Source: Cryptomeria japonica (lineage: Eukaryota > Streptophyta > Pinopsida > Cupressales > Cupressaceae). Taken from it: DNA of 64,000 nt. The stretch is from the NCBI RefSeq assembly GCF_030272615.1, contig NC_081415.1:419488257-419552256 (forward strand). Direction: 5' to 3'. Made by a program: the position numbers and the translations under genes. How positions within the stretch are numbered: position 1 is the first letter of the stretch; every line of letters begins with the position of its first letter. Shown in pieces: positions 22,800-35,036 of this stretch. A model generated the notes under the pieces. The model made no database searches. It saw nothing but the letters and a program-made list of their open reading frames with translations, and was not told the origin of the DNA.

Positions 22800-24076
22800 T
22801 GTAGCCTCATAAAATTATGACCCTTGCTATTTTTGATAGCATTTGGGTCTTTGCATTGGTGGATGAATCCCTAAGCCTAATTGGAGACTAGAGACATGCT
22901 CAAAACATCAAAAAATTTCATTTTATACCACCTTGCATTGCCTATTGTCATTGCATGTTCTAAATTAGGGCAAGAAAGGTTGTGGCACCCCTGTCCTCCT
23001 AGGAGAGGGGTGTGGTGCCTCTATCCTTGCCCTATTTTGGGTCTCACTTGATCAAAATTTGCATTGGGCTTGTCAATTGTGAGCGGTAAAAATATTTTCT
23101 ATGTCACCCTAAGATGGAAGATCAGCTAAATACCCCTAATTGGCAAGTATATAAGGAGAATTTCCCCTCCTATTTGCATAAGTTAAGGTTCAAAAAGTGA
23201 ATTCAAGCAAAATTTAAGTTCATGAGCATAGCTACAATAAGCAACAACAAGTTGATCATAAAGCGCAAGAAAACATTCAAGCATCGAAGCATCCATTGAG
23301 CATTTCAAGTCCCCTTTCAAGGCTAGGTGTTGCATTCAAATCAAGGATTCAACCATTGCAGAGGATATCTCTATCAACATCCAAGACATTCTATTCCACA
23401 TATCCTTTCAAGCAATTCTATCAACATTTTGATTACATCCTCTCTTCAGGTGGATTCTACTTCAGACATTTATTTTCATTTACTTGCAAGTATTTTCAAT
23501 CAACTGGTTAATTCCAAAATGGAGTTTGACTTGAAGGAAAACCCCCAATCCCAACAACATTTTCCTCTCTTTTATGTGTGTAGGTTGCAGGTGCGTAGCT
23601 ATAATTGCAGGTTTAGGATTCATTTTCAGAGACAAAAAAACCTTTTTCGGTGCATGGTTTTTCAGAGGACTAGGTGCAACTTCAACCCTGTCCCAACAAC
23701 TTTTGCTCAAATTTGCAGGGAGGCTTCGTCTCTACATTTTACTACTAATTCCAGGTGCAGAACTTCAGCTGGCATCTCTATCTCAAGATATAATTGCTTC
23801 TTTGTCATCTTTACACTTAGTCTCAATTTGCTTAATTCAACTTGTCTATTTTAAAAGAGGGTTACATTACTTTCCAAATTCATTCTCAATTTCCTACAAT
23901 TTACTTAGCATTAAATCTCTTTCCATAGGGATTGGATCTAGTGAATTCAACCCCCCTCTTTTAAATGTAATGTGCATGAGAAGTTGAAAGGAATCCTTTG
24001 TGAAACTTTCACCCCTCTTTTGAGTGGAGTAAAGCTTTCCACTTGATATCCCCTAATCACTTTTCACCACATTACA
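22800..24076 (+). repeat. 3' LTR of TR-GAG2
   Basis: 1277 bp, TGTAGCCTC to ATTACA. It contains two 31-bp hairpin-type units (22971-23001, 23002-23032), the TATA box TATATAA (23148-23154) and a further hairpin near 23667. The GGGTG target duplication follows. Confidence 0.92.
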
Positions 24077-26012
24077 GGGTGATCACCTAGAAGTGGAGCA
24101 TCGGCTAGCTGGTTTGCTATCAGTTTTCCTTTGATTGATTTTCTATCTACATATTCAATGTCGAACTCACTTAGTAACATGACCCATTTAGCAGTTTTGT
24201 CAGTGAGAGCAGCCTTTGATATAAGATACTTGAGAGGGTCAATCTTAGAAATCAATTTTGCTTTATTATTAAGCATGTAGTGCCAAAGCTTTTGTGTGCT
24301 AAAGACAAGTGCTAAGCATGCTCTTTCAATAGGGGTATAATTGAGATCATACCCTACTAATGTGTGACTAATATAGTATATAGAATGCTCTTTTCCATGA
24401 TCATCTATCTGCGCCAATAATGCCCCCAATGCCACTGCAGTAGATGATATGTACAAAAGAAGTGGTTGTCCCAGCATGGGAGGCATAAGAACCAGAGGTG
24501 ATGCAAGATATCCCTTGAGTTTCTCGAAAGCCTTTTGACACAGGCAGGCCCATTTCAATTTGGTATCCTTGTGTAGTAGGTGTGCAAATGGGTGACATTT
24601 GTCTGCAAGCTGCGAGATGAAGCGTGTGATGGATTGGAGCTTTCCTTGGAGGTTGTGCAGTTGTCTGAGGGTCTTTGGGGGAGGCATTTCCATGATATCT
24701 TTCACCTTTGCAGGATCAACCTCTATACCTCTACTAGAAACAATAAAACCTAATAGTGTCCCAGATGTGATGCCAAAGACGCATTTCTTGGGATTTAGGA
24801 ATAGTTTATATTTTTCCATTCTCTCAAAAATTTGCCTTAGGATAGGGATGTGCTCATGTCTTGTCTTGGATATTCCTAGAAGATCATCGACGTAATCCTC
24901 CATGATTTTGTGCAAAAAAGTCATAAAAAATTATTGTCATTGCTCATTGGTATGTAGCTTCAGTGTTATTGAGACCAAAAGGCATGGCTTGATGACAAAA
25001 GGTGTCCCATGGTGTTGTGAATGTTGTTTTGTGTTGGTCTTCCTCTGCGATCCTGATCTGATTATATCCAGAAAATCCATCCATAATTGATAACATTTCA
25101 TGTCCCACTATGAGGTCTACAATCAAGTGTATGTTGGGGAGAGGGAAATCATCCTTAGGGTAGGCTTTATTCAAATCTTGAAAATCCATGCAAATACGGA
25201 TGCCCCCAACACTGACAGGTACAACATTAGATACCCATTCAAGATAATCTATTGATTTTATGAATCCAATATCCAACATCTTTGGAAGCTCTACTTTGAC
25301 AAGGAGTGCAATGTGTGGATGCATCTTGCATAATTTTTGCTTCACTAGTTTTGCATCCGGATGAATATAAAGATTGTGAACTGCCAAGTCGGGATCTAGG
25401 CCTGGCATGTCTGCATATGACCAACCAATCTTGATCTTTGTTTCTATAAGAAAATTGATAAAGTTTTGTTTCTCTTGATCTGTCAAGGACTGAGCAATGA
25501 GCATGTTCTTTGGGGTGTCTTCAGTGCTGACATTGACATTGTACATTTCTTCTATCAGTAAAGTTGACCTATCTTGTTGTGGAGGTACAATGGTAGGGAG
25601 GTCAAATCCCTCATCCTCAAGTGCCTAATCTAGGTTTTCACTTTCAGATACACCCTTTGTTTTTACTTTTTCCTCATCCAAAGGTGCCTTGGAGAGGTTT
25701 TCACCTAGGGAATCATGATTTTTCTTTTTATTATCTCTTTTACAACTAAGGGCATTCACCTAACTACCAAAGTATCAATTCTCATGTAATTGAACCCCAT
25801 GAACTATGTTGTAGTCTTCTAAGTTACACATAGTCAGGAGAGCCATGAGAGCATTATCATCAGCACATATGTCTAAAGTGGGTTTGTCTCATTGGTCCCA
25901 TTCTATAAGCTCAGGGTGAACAAGTTGAACCTCATATGGAGTGGAAGGGATTATGGGGGTGATGGTGTTGACATGGGTGTCAAAGAAGATATCATCTTTG
26001 TACTCAAAAGGC
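24077..26012 (-). pseudogene. Reverse transcriptase and RNase H of element G
   Basis: Minus-strand frames 25546-24944 and 24924-24064 are parts of one RT-RNase H, with a frameshift near 24930 and stops further upstream. RT motifs include RICMDFQDLNKA, the MPFGLNNTEATYQ region and the catalytic box YVDD (near 24890), followed by the thumb and the first RNase H. The product would copy the element RNA into DNA. The reading continues into the RNase H/integrase part at 16896 once TR-GAG2 is taken out. The upstream end is the Copia insertion at 26018. Confidence 0.87.
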
Positions 26013-26017
26013 ATTTC

Positions 26018-27526
26018 TGATGAATAATGATGAACTGTAAGTACCAAAGTAGTATTCAGAGGGGGGGTGAATCAATACAGACAAAAACTTTCTTTCAACC
26101 AGTTTGATTGCAAATACTACACCTAACTAGTAAACCATAACACCGGTCTAAATCAAGGCACTACAGGTTACACACAGTGAGAGTATGAATAACATAAACT
26201 GGTAAACACTTAGATCTCTACACAATCTAATATCTCATTTCTATTTCACCCTTATGCATAAACAGGTAATATATCATCAGAAATATAATGACTGTCAGTT
26301 CAACATACTTTACCACTTAACAGAAAATATTAAAGCATCACATGAAAAGCATCACACATGACACATAGATTTTTCACGAGGAAACCTAACTAGGAAAATC
26401 CATGGTGGGGATGAATACCCACAAGCTATCCTTTGAACTCTTTTGAAGTCTGCTCTGTTAGGAGCCTAGTCCGATTAAAGACTTTTACAATAGGTTCTAC
26501 TAGGAATTGATCTTGCTAGGGATCACCCAGTTAAGGGATGGTTAAATACCCAATTAAAGGTTAGAACCCTGTTAAAGGTTACCTCGCAAGAGGATTTGAA
26601 TAACTCATTAAATTGAGTCACCCTGTTAAAGGATTTACACAAAATCCTATTAAAGCTACCCGATTAAGGGATTTTCCAACTGCTGAAATGGTTAGAAGTC
26701 AATAGGTAATACACTGATCCGATAATAGAACTCAATGCCAAGGCAGATCCACTTTAGCTCCTTTTCTTCTTCAATCACACTCAGCAGGTATCAATACACT
26801 TCTCCGGTCTGGAAAGAATCAAGTATCTCTTTACTTATATACACACATAGCATTTGCCAACAACTTCGAAATGAAAAACATCAATGACCTTATAGGAAAC
26901 AGATAGGTTGGTAGCATAAACCCTAAACCCTAGACATTTAGGTTTAACAATTCAATTGGTTCAATCCTGACCGTTAATCATACTACATTGAATACAATAG
27001 TCTTGAACATATCTTAGATGTTCTCCAACGTTCATTCTTTGCCGCTTCAGGAAGCTAATAACCCATCACATGCTCTCCATCGTTTACAGACTTCACACAT
27101 TCTCGAGGTAGATAGGACCAGTCTCCATGCAAAATCCTCAAGGAAATCCTTCATGTGCACAAGGTTGATGTGGAAACACTATCTGGTCTTCATTACAATG
27201 CTGACTCATCACAAGATGTCAGTGATTGAATCACACAAGCTTGGAATGCATCAACCGAAAACCCTGAAGCTAAGACTACCAAGGTTGGCAGTCATGCCAA
27301 ATGAAACCCTAATACAGAACTTCCATATACCGGTTCTCATTCCAACATACCAGTTCACCTTGAACAAACATACCGCTTCACTTTTTCACATATACCGGTT
27401 TACATCATCATACCAGTTCTATTGCCAATTAGCTTACTACAATATACCAGTTCATACTTCATCATATTGACATCAATGACAACATACAATATCATCATGT
27501 CATCATGCTCTGCACATATGCCAACA
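26018..27526 (-). repeat. 3' LTR of the Copia element
   Basis: 1509 bp, near-identical to 33536-35031. On the minus strand it starts TGTTGGCATATGTG. It has a TATATAAG box on the minus strand (about 26834-26841; the other LTR reads TATCCAAG there) and a double telomere-like AAACCCTAAACCCTA at 26918-26932. Confidence 0.93.
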
Positions 27527-27541
27527 ATTTCCCCCTTTGGC
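27527..27541 (-). other. Polypurine tract of the Copia element
   Basis: Minus strand GCCAAAGGGGGAAAT directly before the LTR start TGTTGGC. A further CCCCCTTTG tract lies near 27608, as expected for elements with repeated PPTs. Confidence 0.75.
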
Positions 27542-27847
27542 ATTGATGGCAATATACAAAGATATCTAGCTGCTTCGCATCTTCTTCTCCCCAATATTGT
27601 AGATATCTTCTTCGCTTCACATCTTCTCCCCCTTTGACAACAATGCCAAAGTGGAGGCACAAACAACTATGTTCCACTATGTTCCTCCCCCTAAGGAGTA
27701 GCATCCTTCAACACACCAATCCTAAAAAAGATTTATCAATTGCAATACCTGACTGATGTGGAGCACACACCTTTAGTTCACCTCTTGAAGGGGAAGCACC
27801 CCTAATTCACCTCTTAAATAGGTAAATGTAGCCTTTGGTAGAGGCTT

Positions 27848-29652
27848 GGTGAATATGTCTGCTAACTGCTCCTTACTGGAAACATGTTCCAGTACAACCT
27901 CTTAGTTCTGAACCTTCTCCCTCAAGAAATGATACTTGAGCTTGAACTGCTTGGTTCTAGCATGTAAAACTGGATTCTTGGAAATGTTAATTGCACTTGT
28001 ATTGTCACAAAATATACTTACTGGTTCAGATACAGGAACTTTGAAGCCACCTAATACATGCTTCATCCAAATTGTCTGGGTGCAGTTCATAAATGCTGCA
28101 ACATATTCTGCTTTTGTTGTAGACTGAGAGATACAACTCTACTTCTTACTCATCCATGAGACCAGTCTACCACCAAGAAAGAATGCACCACCGATTGTTC
28201 TTTTTTGGTCATCCACATTACCAGCCCAAATAGCATCTATAAACACTTTCAAGTTAAAATCATTACTATATGGATACCATAATCCATAGTCAATAGTTCC
28301 CTTTAGATATCTAAGAATCCGCTTGACTGCTACCAAATGGGATTCTCTTGGACTTTTGTAGAACCGTACAGTAATGCCTACTGCATGTGCAATGTCCGAT
28401 CTTCTATGTACTACATAGTGCAACTTACCAATCATTGATCGGTATTCCTTCTCATTCACCAAGACTGAGTCATCCTCCTTTGATAGTTTACAATTGGTCA
28501 TCATCTGTGTACCAACCGGTTTGCTATCTTCCATGCCAAAGGTCTTCAACACCTCTTTGACATACTTGGACTGAGTGATAAAGATACCATCTTTCATTTG
28601 TTGAATCTATAGTCCAATGAAGAACTTAATCTCCCCTATAAGTGACATCTCAAATTCCTTCTTCATCTCATCTACAAAATCATGACTCATCTTGTCATCT
28701 CCACCAAAAATTATGTCATCAACAAATACCTCACATATTAGAATCTGATCTCCTTCCGACTTTAGATAGATATTGCTATCTTCACTTGTTCTCTCAAATC
28801 CAATCTTCACTAGATGGGAATGTAAGCATTCATACCATGCTCTAGGTGCCTGCTTCAATCCATACAGGGCTTTATGTAGCCTACACACCATGTCACTATC
28901 TTCTAATAGGGCAAACCCATCTGGTTGCTCTATATACACCTCCTGTTCAAGTTTTCCATTCAGAAATGCAGATTTTACATCCATTTGATATACTTTGAAT
29001 CCCTTGAAGGCTACATATGCAAGAAGCATATGAAGTCCTTCCAATATAGCTACTGGAGCAAAGGTTTCTCCATAGTCTTCTCCTTCTTCTTGAGCATATC
29101 CCTTACACACTAGTCTGGCTTTGTTTCTTACCACTGTGCCATCTTCATTCGGCTTATTTTTGAAAACCCATTTGGTGTCAATGACATTTTTATGCTCAGG
29201 TCTGGGTACCAAAGACCATGTACCATTCTTTTCTATCTGGTCAAGTTCCTCTTCCATTCCCTTGATCCAGTCTTCATCTTTATGTGCTTGTTTAAATTTT
29301 TTAGGCTCAATTTCAGAGATCATGCAAGAATTTTCTCTGACCTTTCTTCTTGTAAGAATTCCTGCATCCTTGTCTCCTATGATATGTTTTGGACCATGTT
29401 TCAGCTTTATATACCTAGGAATGATCTTAGCTATTTCTTCTTGCTTTTCTTCTTCATCAGCATCGACATCTACCGGTGTAGGAGCATTGTTACTAGTGCT
29501 AGGTTGTTTTGCAACTGGTTCCCAGAAGGTTACAACCGGTTCATCTACCACTTTCTCACTGTTGGTTTCTTCAAACTTCTCACAGGTTTCATCAACTCTG
29601 ACATTAATACTTTCAACAATTTTTTGAGTCCTATTGTTGAAACACTTAAGAG
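27848..29652 (-). pseudogene. Copia reverse transcriptase and RNase H
   Basis: Minus-strand continuation of the Copia polyprotein downstream of the solo-LTR insertion. The RT shows [19 protein letters not shown] and the catalytic [10 protein letters not shown]. RNase H follows, with MSKK, the EYVAA motif and CDNTSAI. It is broken by TAG at 28607-28609, TAG at 28139-28141 and TAA at 27902-27904. At each the context predicts glutamine. The frame is otherwise intact and in phase with 31265-33464 when the insertion is removed. The last domain runs to about 27848, where the conserved Copia C-terminus ends. Confidence 0.9.
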
Positions 29653-29657
29653 CTTTA

Positions 29658-31264
29658 TTATAACTCAATGATGAACCACTAGTACCAAACCGGTACTGAG
29701 AGGGGGGTGGTGAATCAGTACAGACACAAATACAATCCAAAACCAGTTTGATAGCAAACACTCACAATGACTGACAAATAGAGATATTGGTAAAACAGAG
29801 TGCAACCGGTAGCATCCAGAATAACTCAATCAGTCATGAACCGGTCACTTACTAAGTTTTTCTCTTAGCTCAATACCACATTATCATAATATTCTCATGC
29901 ATGAACTAGTAGACCTAACCATCAAATCTTCACAAAAGTGAGTTCAATATGTTTTATAAACAAGCATAAAACATAGAAACTTCATGTGCATAATAGATAA
30001 AACAAAGCATCACAAGACAAAAGCATTTCACATGACACACATATTTTTCACATGGAAACCCAATTGGGAAAAACCACAGTGGGGATGAATACCCACAAGC
30101 TTCTTTTTGAACTCTTTAGAAGTCTGCTCTGTTAGGAGCCTTGTCCGGTTAAGAACATTACAATAGGTTCTGGTAGGAACCGATCCTGTTAGGGATCACC
30201 CGGTTAAGGGATACCTGATTAAGGGTTAAACCCGGTAGGGTCACCTTGTTAGAGGATTTTAAGAACTCAATAGCTGAAAGGATCTCCTAAGATTCTCTAG
30301 CTTCTCAGAACTCATTAGCTTCGAGTTACCCGGTTAAGGGATTTACAGCAAGCCGGTTAAGACCACCCGATTTAAGCGATTTTGAATCAAGCCAGTTAAG
30401 GCTATCCTGTTAGGGGATTTTACAACTGTTGAAGTGGTTAGAGATCAACAGGTATTACAATGATCTATTAATAGTACTTAATACTAATACAGATCCGTTT
30501 AGGCTCCTCTTTTTCTTCTGCACATACACTTTGCAGGTATCTCTTTTCTCCTATGGTCTGGCAAGAATCTTGTATCACTTTCGTTGGATATACACTCACA
30601 ACTTTAGACAAAAACCTAACATCAACCTTATAGGGAACATACAGGTCGGTAGAAAAAAACCTAAACCCTAAACCTGTTAGGTTGAGAAATTTAAATGGTT
30701 CGATCCAGACCGTTGAAACATACTGCATTGAATGCACCAGTCTTGAGTCGATCTCAAGACATTCTCCATCATCCATTATCCACCATTTTCATGGCGGCTG
30801 ATAACCCATCATGCGTTATCACTATTTGACAGACTTCGCACATTCTTGAGGTAGATAGGAATAGTCTTCTTCATGCAAGATCCTTCACGCGCACAGAGCT
30901 TACGTGGCAACATGATCTATCCTCCATCATACTACTAGCTCATCACACAAAGATCACCAATTGAGTCACATAGACTTGCAATACTCCAACCGGAAACCCC
31001 GAAGTGGAAGCTACCTTACCAACTGGTAGTCATACAGTGCTTCCATGTATCGGTTCCCATAACTACATGCCGGTTCACTTTGAACAAATGTGTCGCTTCA
31101 CTTTGGCATATACCGGTTCACACATATGCCGGTATCTCTTTCTTCACTTATCTCATGTGTCGGTTCACACTATGTCTCATATTGACATCAATGACAACAT
31201 ACAATATCATTATGTCTTCATGCCAGTTTACATAAGGCTCATGCCGGTTCACATAATGCCAACA
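29658..31264 (-). repeat. Solo LTR of a related Copia family inside the Copia pol gene
   Basis: 1607 bp flanked by CTTTA at 29653-29657 and 31265-31269. On the minus strand it starts TGTTGGCAT. It shares landmarks with the host LTRs: GAGAGGGGGG followed by TGAATCAGTA, GGGAAAAACCACAGTGGGG, and many CCGGTT words. The other end is odd. Eleven bases (TTATAACTCAA on the plus strand) lie between the TSD and the expected terminal TG. Removing the segment plus one TSD copy restores the reading frame of the host, so the boundaries are well supported. Confidence 0.82.
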
Positions 31265-33464
31265 CTTTACTCTTGGTGGAATATCCTAGGAATATTCCTT
31301 CATCACATTTTGCATCAAACTTGCTATGATGTTCACTCCTCTTGATATAACATTTGCTACCAAACACTCTAAAGTAGCTTACCACTGGTGTCTTACCGGT
31401 CCAATACTCATAAGGTGTTTTATTGTTACCTTTCTTGATGAGTACCCAGTTCATAGTGTAGATTGCAATGCTCACCGCTTCTCTCCAGAAGGTGTGAGTA
31501 ACCTTCCCTTGGATCAACATAGTTTGGGTTGCTTCAACTATAGTCCGGTTGTTCCTCTCTGCTAGGCCATTTTGTTGTGGAGTCCGGGGGGAAAACAATT
31601 GCCTCTTAATGTCATTCTCTTCATAGTACTTGTTGAATTCACCGGAAGTGAATTCTCCTCCTTGATCAGTTCTTAGGCACTTAATCCTCTTACCACTTTC
31701 TTTTTCCACCAGTGCTCTGAAGGCTTTGAATTTTCCAAAAGCTTCAGACTTGTCTTTCAATAATGTGACCCACATCATTCTTGAGCAATCATCAGTAAGA
31801 ATCATAAAATACATATCTCCCTACACACTCCTAGTTTTCATAGGACCACACAAATCAGTATGCACAAGATCAAGTAAATTGTCTGCAGTGAAAGATTTAC
31901 CTTTGAAGATTGAGGAAGATATTTTCCCAAGTTGACACTCTTTGCACAAAGGATTCTCTGGTTTGCTTAGCACAGGAAATCCTCTAACTGCCTTGATCTT
32001 ACTAGCCTTCAAAATATTGTCAAAGTTTACATGGTAGAGTCTCCTATGCCATATCCAACTATCATCAAACCTAGCCATTAGACATGTATTGATATTTGCA
32101 TTTAGCTGAAATAGGTTACCTCTGGTCTGCATACTAGTGGCCATCAATTCACCACTCTTTCCTTTTATTTTGCACACTCCATCTTTGAATTCCATAGTGA
32201 GTCCATTGTCATTCAGCTTGGTAACACTTAAAAGGTTGTTCTTGAGACCTTCTATCCAATACACATTATCAACACTGCTTTTTCCATTCAGAGAGATGGA
32301 CCCTCTACCTTTTACCATACATGGTGCATCATTACCAAATTTGACCACACCACCATCATACTCTTCCAGAGACAGAAACTTACTCCAGTCACCAGTCATG
32401 TGGTGAGAACAACCACTGTCAATAATCCACTCATTGGAATTATCAAAGTGGGAGACAAGAGCCTTCTTGTCTGACACATCTTCCTTAACTACTACAAACA
32501 CAATGTCTTCACTTTCTTCATCTTCTGATTCCTCATCAGTGACACCTTCATCAACTGCTACAAAATAGTTTCTCCTGTTTCCTCCTTTAAACTTCTTAAA
32601 CTTCTGTGGTTTCTCCTTATTATCACCATTAGGACAGTTTACAGCAATGTGTCCTATCCTATTACAAGAAAAGCATTTCAAAGGGATCTTACCCTTGTAT
32701 TTACCAGTTCCCTTAGGAAGTCTCTTGGCAAGAAGAGCTTCAAATTCCATCAAGATCTCCACATCATCCATTTCTCTGCTTTGTCTTGGTTCACAACTAG
32801 TACTTGCTTCTTTTCCCTTTCTAGATGGTGTAACGAATGCTCTAAAGGTTGATTCAGTCTTCTGAATACTGCCATCATAATTATTTAGCTCATAAGCTGC
32901 CAACTTAACAATGATGGAGTCTAGGGATACCTTTTTCTTGTCTATAGACCTCAACTCCTGAATAGCAGCAACCCTTATTGCATAGACCGGTAATAAGGAT
33001 CTCAAGACTTTTCTCACAATAGTGGAATCATCTATTTCACCACTTGCACTCTTGATGTCTCTAACAACAGTTTTGATTTTTATTCCATATTGTTGAATGG
33101 TCTCTCCTTCAACCATCCGCATGTCTTCAAACTTTCCCCTAAGGCTCTCTTCCTTAGCTTGTTTCACATGCTCATCACCACCATAGATACTCTCCAGAGC
33201 ATCCCATACTTCTTTAGGACTATCTTTATCCTAAACGTCAATAAACTCAATGTCAGATAGACTGTTGATTAGGGCTTCCATGACTTGCCCAATCTCTTGA
33301 ATCTCTCTTTTTTGATCATCGGTGAGGGTAACGATAGGAATAACATAAGCATTCTCAACATAGCTCCAGTTTTGAGCACCCATGCTTCTGATGTAGATCT
33401 TTGTTCTGTCCTTCCATATCTTAAAGTTATCTTTGTTGAACTTTGGACGTTCCCTCTTCATCAT
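31265..33464 (-). pseudogene. Copia Gag, protease and integrase
   Basis: Minus-strand frame with Gag (33464-32700), a CCHC zinc knuckle (CFSCNRIGHIAVNC), retropepsin (WIIDSGCSHHMTG), the integrase HHCC region (HRRLYHVNFDN ... CKECQLGK) and integrase core with HTDLCGPM, RTDQGGEF and the Glu in NGLAERNN. All catalytic residues are present. It is broken only by TAG at 33231-33233 and TAG at 31821-31823, both where Copia relatives have Gln. The frame then runs into the solo-LTR insertion at 31264. Gag packages RNA; integrase inserts the cDNA. Confidence 0.92.
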
Positions 33465-33521
33465 TAGAGTAGGATCTTTTCCTCAAGTGGTTAAGCTTAC
33501 AACACAAAGGACCTGGAAGAT

Positions 33522-33533
33522 GCTCTGATACCA
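33522..33533 (-). other. Copia primer-binding site (initiator tRNA-Met)
   Basis: Minus strand TGGTATCAGAGC, two bases after the LTR end, the standard PBS for plant initiator tRNA-Met. Confidence 0.9.
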
Positions 33534-33535
33534 AT

Positions 33536-35031
33536 TGATGAATAATGATGAACTGTAAGTACCAAACCAGTACTGAGAGGGGGGGTGAATCAGTATAGAC
33601 AAAAACTTTCTTTCAACCAGTTTGACTGCAAAGACTGCACCTAACTGGAAAATTGTAACACCAGTCTAAATCAAGGCACTACCAGTTACACATAGTGAGA
33701 GTATGAATAGCATAAACCGGTAAACACTTAGATCTCTACACAATCTAATATCTCATTTCCATTTCACCCTTATGCATAAAATGGTAATATATCATCAGAA
33801 ATATAATGATTGCCGGTTCAACATACTTTACCACTTAACAAAAAATATTAAAGCATCACACATGACACACAAATTTTTCATGTGGAATCCGAACTGGGAA
33901 AAACCACGGTGGGGATGAATACCCACAAGCTATCTTTTGAACTATTTTGAAGTCCACTATGTTAGGAGCCTAGTCTGGTTAAATAATTTTACAATAGGTT
34001 CTACTAGGAACGGATCCTGCTAGGGATCACCTGGTTAAGGGATGGCTAAATACTTGGTTAAAGGTTAGAACCCTGTTAAAGGTTACCTCACAAGAGGATT
34101 TGAAGAACTCGTTGAATTGAGTCACCCTGTTAAAGGATTTACACAAAAGCCTATTAAAGCTACCCGATTAAGGGATTTTCCAACTGCTGAAATGGTTAGA
34201 AGTCAACAAGTAATACACAGATCTGATAACAACACTCAATGCCAAGGTAGATCCACTTTAGCTCCTTTTCTTCTACAATCACACTCTGCAAGTATCAATA
34301 CACTTCTCCGGTCTCGTAAGAATCAAGTATCTCTTTACTTGGATACACACATAGCATTTGCCAACAACTTCAAAATAAAAAACATCAACGACCTTATAGG
34401 AAACAGATAGATCAATAGCATAAACCCTAAACCCTAAACATTTAGGTTTAACAATTCAATTGGTTCAATCTTGATCATTAATCATACTGCATTGAATACA
34501 ATAGTATTGAACATATCTCAAGATGTTCTCCAACGTTCATTATTTTTCACTTCAGGAAGTTGATAACCCATCATGTGCTCTACACCGTTTACAGAGACTT
34601 CACACATTCCCGAGGTAGATAGGATTAGTCTCCATGCAAGATCCTCAATGAAATCCTTCATGTGTACAAGGCTGACGTGGAAACACTATCTGGTATTCAT
34701 TACAATTCTGACTCATCACAAGATGTCATCGGTTGAATCACACAAGCTTGGAATGCATCAATCGAAAACCCTGAAGCTAAGACTACCAACCGGTAGTCAT
34801 GCCAAATGAAACCTCGATAAAGAACTTCCACATATCGGTTCTCATTCCAACATACTAGTTCACCTTGAACAAAAATACCACTTCATTTTTTCACATATAC
34901 TGGTTTACATCATCATACCGGTTCTATTGCCAATTAGCTTACTACAATATACCGGTTCATACTTTAGCATATTGACATCAATAACAACATACAATATCAT
35001 CATGTCATCATGCTCTACACATATGCCAACA
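33536..35031 (-). repeat. 5' LTR of the Copia element
   Basis: 1496 bp copy of 26018-27526. On the minus strand it starts TGTTGGCATATGTG and ends CATCA. It contains AAACCCTAAACCCTA at 34423-34437. The ATTTC duplication follows at 35032. Confidence 0.93.
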
Positions 35032-35036
35032 ATTTC

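Larger units (their letters stand above)
16897..24076 (+). mobile_element. TR-GAG2: second gag-only LTR retrotransposon
   Basis: Starts TGTAGCGTC and ends ATTACA, with the duplication GGGTG at 16892-16896 and 24077-24081. It has the same plan as TR-GAG1: PBS at 17441, leader, gag-protease-like frame (18552-22043), conserved 3' UTR, PPT (22784-22799), LTR. It is diverged from TR-GAG1 and its ORF is broken, so it is an older relative. It lies inside the pol region of element G. The 5' LTR (541 bp) is much shorter than the 3' LTR (1277 bp) because of internal deletions. Confidence 0.9.
26018..35031 (-). mobile_element. Complete-length Copia retrotransposon (Sirevirus-like), minus strand
   Basis: 9.0 kb with LTRs 26018-27526 (3') and 33536-35031 (5'), ends TG...CA, and duplication ATTTC at 26013-26017 and 35032-35036. 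The PBS (33522-33533) is complementary to initiator-tRNA-Met and the PPT is at 27527-27541. Gag, protease, integrase, RT and RNase H follow in Copia order in a single frame. That frame is broken by five nonsense codons and by a solo-LTR insertion (29658-31264). Several CCCCCTTT tracts near the 3' end recall the multiple polypurine tracts of Sireviruses. It lies between the protease and RT of element G. Confidence 0.93.

Noticed and set aside
26918-26933. Interstitial telomere array
   Set aside because: Only two units, and in the same place in related LTRs, so it is part of the LTR rather than telomeric DNA.
29121-29671. Plus-strand ORFs of 168 and 159 codons
   Set aside because: Reverse shadows of the Copia RT frame.
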